A DNA stretch of 64,000 nucleotides from Paenibacillus tyrphae. Lineage in GTDB: Bacteria; Bacillota; Bacilli; Paenibacillales; NBRC-103111. This document shows positions 60,063-64,000 of this stretch, one piece after another (position 1 is the stretch's first letter; each line of letters starts with the position of its first letter). The DNA is taken from assembly GCF_024158745.1 (NCBI RefSeq), contig NZ_JAMZAW010000003.1, forward strand, positions 248,001 through 312,000. Direction: 5' to 3'. A program made the translations under genes and the position numbers. Below the pieces are notes generated by a model. The model ran no database searches and was not told the origin of the DNA. It saw only the letters and a list, made by a program, of their open reading frames with translations.

Positions 60063-61295
60063 GTGAGCCGATTGGAAACGTATATCGAACATTATGCGGA
60101 GCTCGCCGTGAAGGTAGGTATCAACGTGCAGCAAGGGCAGACGCTTGTAATAACCTCGCCCGTATCGGCTGCGGATTTCGTCCGCATCGTCGCGCGCAAA
60201 GCGTACGAGGCCGGGGCGAAGCACGTCTATGTCGAATGGGACGACGACGAACTGAAACGGCTGAAGTACGAGCTGGCTCCCGACGAAGCGTTCCTTGAAT
60301 ATCCGCAATGGAAAGCAGACGGCTTCCGTCAATTGGCCGAAGAAGGGGCGGCGTTCCTGCAGGTCTACTCCCCTACGCCCGACCTGCTTAAACAGGCGAA
60401 GCCCGAGCGGATTGCCGCGGCGAGCAAAACGTACGGCACCGCCATGCTGGAATACCGCCGCATGATGCAGGCCGGCCGAATCAGTTGGACGATCGTATCC
60501 GTTCCCTCGGCGGCTTGGGCGGCCAAAGTGTTCCCGGAGGCAAGCGAAGAAGAAGCGGTTCGTTCGCTGTGGGAACGAATCGTGCAAGCGGCAAGAGCCG
60601 ACCGTGACCGGCCTGTGGAAGCCTGGCAGGAGCATCTGGCGGCGCTTCGCTCGAAGGTGGAGCGGATGAATGCGAAGAGGTACGCCCGGTTGATTTACCG
60701 TGCGCCGGGTACGGAATTGAACGTGGAGCTGCCTCCGGAGCACCAATGGGTCGCAGGCGGCATGCATAACGCCCAAGGCGTGTTTTTCGTGCCGAATATT
60801 CCGACGGAGGAGATGTTCACGCTGCCGCGCGCCGACGGCGTCAACGGAACCGTACGCAGCACGATGCCGCTGAACTGGAACGGGGCGCTGATCGACGGCT
60901 TCAGTTTGACATTCGAGAACGGGAAGGTCGTGAAGTGTACGGCGGAGCAAGGACAAGAGGCGCTGCAGCGTCTCATCGCGACCGACGAGGGCGCGGCCCG
61001 GCTCGGCGAAGTGGCGCTCGTGCCTCAGGACTCGCCGATTGCCGCGATGAACGTGCTGTTTTACAATACGGGGCTTGACGAGAACGCCTCCTGCCACCTG
61101 GCGTTAGGCAACGCGTATCCGCTATGTCTGGAAGGCGGCACCGCCATGACGCGGGAGCAGTTGGCGCAACACGGAGCCAATCACAGTCTGGTGCACGTCG
61201 ACTTCATGATCGGGTCGGACGAGTTCGATATCGACGGAGAGCTGCCGGACGGGACGGTGGAGCCGGTGTTCCGGCGGGGCTGCTGGGCGGATTAA
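60063..61295 (+). CDS. M29 family metallo-aminopeptidase (AmpS/AmpT)
   Basis: This 410-residue enzyme matches the thermophilic aminopeptidase family in length and motifs: RLETYIEHYAELAVKVGINVQQGQ, VEWDDDELKRLKYE, FVPNIPTEEMFTLPRADGVNG, GLDENASCHLALGNAYP and HVDFMIGSDEFDIDG. These hold the Glu, His, Tyr and Asp ligands of the two-metal site. It releases N-terminal amino acids from peptides in the cytosol. The start is GTG 60063; the upstream in-frame region is unlike the family. It converges with tag, the two stops overlapping. Confidence 0.9.
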   Translation: MSRLETYIEHYAELAVKVGINVQQGQTLVITSPVSAADFVRIVARKAYEAGAKHVYVEWDDDELKRLKYELAPDEAFLEYPQWKADGFRQLAEEGAAFLQVYSPTPDLLKQAKPERIAAASKTYGTAMLEYRRMMQAGRISWTIVSVPSAAWAAKVFPEASEEEAVRSLWERIVQAARADRDRPVEAWQEHLAALRSKVERMNAKRYARLIYRAPGTELNVELPPEHQWVAGGMHNAQGVFFVPNIPTEEMFTLPRADGVNGTVRSTMPLNWNGALIDGFSLTFENGKVVKCTAEQGQEALQRLIATDEGAARLGEVALVPQDSPIAAMNVLFYNTGLDENASCHLALGNAYPLCLEGGTAMTREQLAQHGANHSLVHVDFMIGSDEFDIDGELPDGTVEPVFRRGCWAD

Positions 61296-61879
61296 TCCGC
61301 CCGGGCTCCGGAAAGCTCCGCGAACCGGAAGCAATCGGCCGTATGGTCCATCACCATGCCGGTCGCCTGCATAAACGCATAGCAGATCGTCGAGCCGACA
61401 AAGGTGAAGCCGCACTTCTTCAGCGCCTTGCTCATCGCATCCGATTCCGGCGTGCTGGCCGGCACTTCCTTCAGGCTCTGCCAGCGGTTGCGAATCGTAT
61501 CACCGCCGACGAACTGCCATATATAACGGTCGAAGCTGCCGAATTCCTCCTGCACCGCGAGAAAAGCCTTCGCGTTCGTCACGGCGGCGCGCATTTTGAG
61601 CCGATTCCGGATCAGACCCGGATCGCCGAGCAGCTCGTCCAATTTGGCATCGTCGTACGCGGCTACCGCCCTGGGATCGAAGCCGTCGAACGCCTCCCGG
61701 TAGCGGTCTCTTTTTTTGAGCACCGTATACCAGCTCAGTCCCGCCTGCGCCCCTTCCAGGATCAGCATCTCAAACAGCTTTCGGTCGTCATGAACGGGAA
61801 CTCCCCATTCCTTATCGTGATAGTCGATATATAAAGGGTCTTCGTTACACCAGCCACAGCGGCATTCCATAGGACGCAT
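61292..61879 (-). CDS. tag: DNA-3-methyladenine glycosylase I (Tag)
   Basis: This 195-residue enzyme has the zinc-site Cys residues in MECRCGWCNEDP, then YIDYHDKEWGVPVHDDRKLFEMLILEGAQAGLSW, LIRNRLKMRAAVTNAKAF and the C-terminal FVGSTICYAFMQATGMVMDHTADCF with the His and Cys ligands. It excises 3-methyladenine from alkylated DNA. ATG 61879 follows AGGAGAGG very closely; the ATG at 61870 has better spacing to the same site and may be the true start, giving MECRCGWC. Confidence 0.93.
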   Translation of the reverse strand: MRPMECRCGWCNEDPLYIDYHDKEWGVPVHDDRKLFEMLILEGAQAGLSWYTVLKKRDRYREAFDGFDPRAVAAYDDAKLDELLGDPGLIRNRLKMRAAVTNAKAFLAVQEEFGSFDRYIWQFVGGDTIRNRWQSLKEVPASTPESDAMSKALKKCGFTFVGSTICYAFMQATGMVMDHTADCFRFAELSGARAD

Positions 61880-62082
61880 CCTCTCCTTTTTTCCCTAACT
61901 ATACCACATTATTGCGACACGGTTTGTCACCGTTTTACAATTCGGCGGATTGAAATCTTTCCGATGCTTGTACGTATCAGGTATAATATCAGATATTACG
62001 CGACGCACAGACGCTTCGTATACGGCATATCCGAACCCGGCACAGTCAAGCCGAACGATACCAAACATCAGGCGGGGATTCT

Positions 62083-62850
62083 ATGAATCATTCATTTACG
62101 GTATACGAACAGCAGATCCGGAAGCAGTTGATCGGGTGGGAGAAGGAACTGCTCAAGCCACCCGGCATGTTCGAAAAAACGTCCAGGGCGCTGCAAACGC
62201 GAATCAACCAAGCCATACCCGAGAAAGTGCATACGGCCATTACCGCAGCGGTCAAAGGCATTGTTCAGACCGCGCTGTTCAGCCTGGACTACATTCCGAA
62301 AAACGAACCGCTCCAAGACATGAGCTTGGCGTCGCGCGACCAGAAAGCCGAGGAACTGATCGGCTTCTACAAAAAGCTGGCAGCAGCGGAAGGCGCGGGG
62401 ACGGGAGCTGGTGGCATTTTGCTCGGACTCGTCGATTTTCCAGTCCTGATCGGCATCAAGATGAAATTCTTGTTCGAGCTCGCCCACCTTTACGGGCATT
62501 CGACGCTCGATTATCGCGAACGTTTGTACATTTTGCATGTATTTCAGGTGGCTTTCTCCAGCCAAAACAAAAAGCCCGAGCTGTACCGCGCCGTCGTGAA
62601 TTGGCCGCAAACCGTCAAAACGCTGCCACCCGCGGACTCATACGCCCAGCATATCGATTGGAGGCAGCTGCAGCAGGAATACCGCGATACGATCGATTTC
62701 CGCAAAATGCTGCAGCTTGTCCCCGGCATCGGCGCCGTCGTCGGAGCATGGGCCAACTACGGCCTGCTTGAGGAGCTGGGGCAGGCCGGCATGAACTGCT
62801 ACCGCCGGCGCTGGCTGGACGAGACGGAGGAGAAAAGCAAGGCAACTTAA
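62083..62850 (+). CDS. EcsC family protein
   Basis: This 255-residue protein matches the EcsC family: WEKELLKPPGMFEKTSRALQ near the N-terminus, a Gly-rich hydrophobic stretch GAGTGAGGILLGLVDFPVLIGIK (about 105-127) and a second one KMLQLVPGIGAVVGAWANY (about 207-225). EcsC is linked to the Ecs ABC transporter in B. subtilis, but no ecsA or ecsB is seen here. It may be peripheral to the membrane. GGCGGGG precedes the ATG. The cupin gene follows at 23 bases, perhaps in one transcript. Confidence 0.85.
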   Translation: MNHSFTVYEQQIRKQLIGWEKELLKPPGMFEKTSRALQTRINQAIPEKVHTAITAAVKGIVQTALFSLDYIPKNEPLQDMSLASRDQKAEELIGFYKKLAAAEGAGTGAGGILLGLVDFPVLIGIKMKFLFELAHLYGHSTLDYRERLYILHVFQVAFSSQNKKPELYRAVVNWPQTVKTLPPADSYAQHIDWRQLQQEYRDTIDFRKMLQLVPGIGAVVGAWANYGLLEELGQAGMNCYRRRWLDETEEKSKAT

Positions 62851-62873
62851 ATCGAGGGAGAGGAAACGTAACT

Positions 62874-63239
62874 ATGAAAATCAGTAAAGCGAATGCACCG
62901 CATTATATTTGGGGCGACCGGTGCGACGGCTGGCATCTGGTTCAGCAGCCCGAGCTGAGCGTCATACACGAACGGATGCCTCCGCATACGGCCGAGGTCC
63001 GGCATTACCATGAGCAGGCGCGCCAATTGTTTTTCGTACTGACGGGAACGGCCGAGCTGGAGGTGGACGGCGAGCTCCATACCCTCGGTCCGCAGGAAGG
63101 CTGTGAGGTGCCGCCGGGTGTACCGCATCAGATGAAGAACGTTTCCTCCGGTGACGTCGAGTTTCTTGTCGTCTCGCACCCGCAGACCCGGGGAGACCGG
63201 GTGGAAGCGCCGCCCTTGGCGGAGCCGAAAAGGGACTAG
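62874..63239 (+). CDS. Small cupin-domain protein
   Basis: This 121-residue single cupin has the two conserved motifs: EVRHYHEQARQLFFVLTGTAELEVDG (metal His, His, Glu) and PGVPHQMKNVSSGDVEFLVVSHP (third His). It likely binds a divalent metal and a small ligand; the reaction cannot be told. GGGAGAGG lies before the ATG. It shares strand and spacing with the EcsC gene. Confidence 0.8.
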   Translation: MKISKANAPHYIWGDRCDGWHLVQQPELSVIHERMPPHTAEVRHYHEQARQLFFVLTGTAELEVDGELHTLGPQEGCEVPPGVPHQMKNVSSGDVEFLVVSHPQTRGDRVEAPPLAEPKRD

Positions 63240-63327
63240 CCCGCCGCCCTCGCTTTGCTTCCCCGTTTCACTGCCGGAGGTGCCCGAATATACTATACGA
63301 CCGATTCCAATGTTAGGAGCATGTCGT

Positions 63328-64000
63328 ATGACCGTAGCTTCCAACCGGGCCATCCTGCTGGCCGCTATCGTCTATCAGGCCATCCGGCAGTACAACAATA
63401 ACGGATCGTTCGAGCTGCCCCCCGGGTATAAGCTGGCCGCCGTCCTGGGCAAAAAGAAGTTTCCTTACCTCGGATTCATCCTGGAGTCCAAGCAATCGAT
63501 CGTCATCGCGCTCCGCGGCACGGCGGCCGTATCCGAATTGAAGAAAGATTTGCAGTTCGATCAAATCCCGTTCCCTTTTGTCCGCAACGCCGGACGGACG
63601 CACCGCGGTCTTACGGAGCTGTACGCATCAGCACTCCGTGGGCCGATTATGAGCTACTTGAACAAAGCTTCCCCTCAAAAAAGACTATATTTGGCCGGCC
63701 ACAGCATCGGCGGCTCGCTAGTTACGCTCTGCGCGCTCGACCTCGTCTTTCACACGCCCTTCAAACAGCCCGTAGTCTATACGTTCGGAGCCCCGAAGGT
63801 TGGTAATCCTGATTTCGTCCGTCGGTTTAACCGCCGAATTCACCACAGCACCCATATTGCCAACCGGTACGATCTCGTGCCGCTGCTGCCCCTCTCCTTC
63901 GGCAAAACCGTATACCGGCATGTCCGGTACCGCTACGTGATCCGCTTCCAAAACAAAGGCCTGCTGGGAAGCCATTCGATCAAAAGCTACTACAAAGAGC
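63328..64000 (+). CDS. Class 3 lipase-like alpha/beta hydrolase (partial, cut by right edge)
   Basis: The visible 224 codons start MTVASNRAILLAAIVYQAIRQ and include IVIALRGTAAVSELKKDL (oxyanion-side motif), the nucleophile elbow LYLAGHSIGGSLVTLC (Ser near residue 130), VVYTFGAPKVGNPDF and HIANRYDLVPLLPLS with the catalytic Asp, as in fungal-type class 3 lipases. The final His would lie in or beyond GSHSIKSYYKE at the window edge. No signal peptide is present. The start ATG 63328 has AGGAG eight bases upstream. Confidence 0.85.
   Translation, partial: MTVASNRAILLAAIVYQAIRQYNNNGSFELPPGYKLAAVLGKKKFPYLGFILESKQSIVIALRGTAAVSELKKDLQFDQIPFPFVRNAGRTHRGLTELYASALRGPIMSYLNKASPQKRLYLAGHSIGGSLVTLCALDLVFHTPFKQPVVYTFGAPKVGNPDFVRRFNRRIHHSTHIANRYDLVPLLPLSFGKTVYRHVRYRYVIRFQNKGLLGSHSIKSYYKE

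Noticed and set aside
59901..61097. Extension of the GT4 gene to a 782-codon protein
   Set aside because: The extra part is antisense to the clearly coding M29 aminopeptidase, and a proper start with GGGGAGG exists at 59900.

Overview
The window looks like the chromosome of a GC-rich, endospore-forming Firmicute of the Paenibacillaceae type (Paenibacillus or a close relative). This is inferred from gene families: a YjcZ-type small sporulation protein, CgeB-like glycosyltransferases, sps/rml spore polysaccharide genes, a BclA-like collagen protein, KimA, DUF1259 and DUF2935 proteins, and purine-rich ribosome binding sites. I see no rRNA, tRNA, CRISPR array or intact insertion sequence.

Region 1 (1-3.1 kb) holds small or poorly known genes: a DUF1259 lipoprotein-like protein, a YjcZ peptide, a DUF2935 protein and an orphan 83-residue protein. 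Region 2 (3.2-17.6 kb) is a nonulosonic (sialic/legionaminic-like) acid and glycosyltransferase locus. An 11-gene minus-strand operon runs from 15118 down to 4766: 4,6-dehydratase, class III aminotransferase, Gfo/Idh oxidoreductase, SpsF-like cytidylyltransferase, divergent NeuB, SpsB-like transferase, two small proteins, second SpsB-like transferase, NeuD, canonical NeuB. It is flanked by a plus-strand SpsB-like transferase and by a divergent plus-strand pair (DegT aminotransferase and NeuC-type 2-epimerase). Together these can cover every step expected of a legionaminic-acid-like pathway.

Region 3 (17.6-21.9 kb) contains a Rap/RRNPP-type TPR protein overlapping a tiny secreted-peptide gene, a decayed second copy of the receptor C-terminus, a zinc-ribbon gene with an in-frame stop, a second DegT aminotransferase and a collagen-like protein. 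Region 4 (21.9-25.0 kb) has KimA (potassium import) and a stand-alone FabH. Region 5 (25.0-35.8 kb) is a 14-gene minus-strand operon beginning with rmlA-rmlB-rmlD-rmlC (spsI-J-K-L-like, dTDP-rhamnose), followed by two CgeB-like transferases, a protamine-like Arg-rich protein, an RmlD-like reductase, three GT2 transferases and three small helical proteins.

Region 6 (36-39.1 kb) is a secreted LRR + CuAO-N + MORN repeat protein. Region 7 (39.2-51.5 kb) is regulatory and transport: a two-component system with a LanFEG-type ABC transporter, two MFS exporters, a BlaI/M56 system next to a secreted CuAO-N protein, and a DeoR regulator. Region 8 (51.7-59.9 kb) is dominated by a 2289-residue protein of about 190 decapeptide repeats, beside a GT4 glycosyltransferase. 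Region 9 (60-64 kb) is housekeeping: M29 aminopeptidase, Tag, EcsC, a cupin and a partial class 3 lipase.

The unifying theme is late-sporulation surface assembly. Sequences matching the sigma-K pattern (AC, 16-17 bases, CATANNNTA) lie upstream of the plus-strand SpsB-like gene, the DegT/NeuC pair and the giant repeat protein, with weaker matches before the other two glycan operons. The most unusual items are the giant decapeptide protein, the LRR/CuAO/MORN chimera, the receptor-peptide pair without an HTH, and a basic plus Gly/aromatic N-terminal signature shared by several glycosylation-operon proteins.
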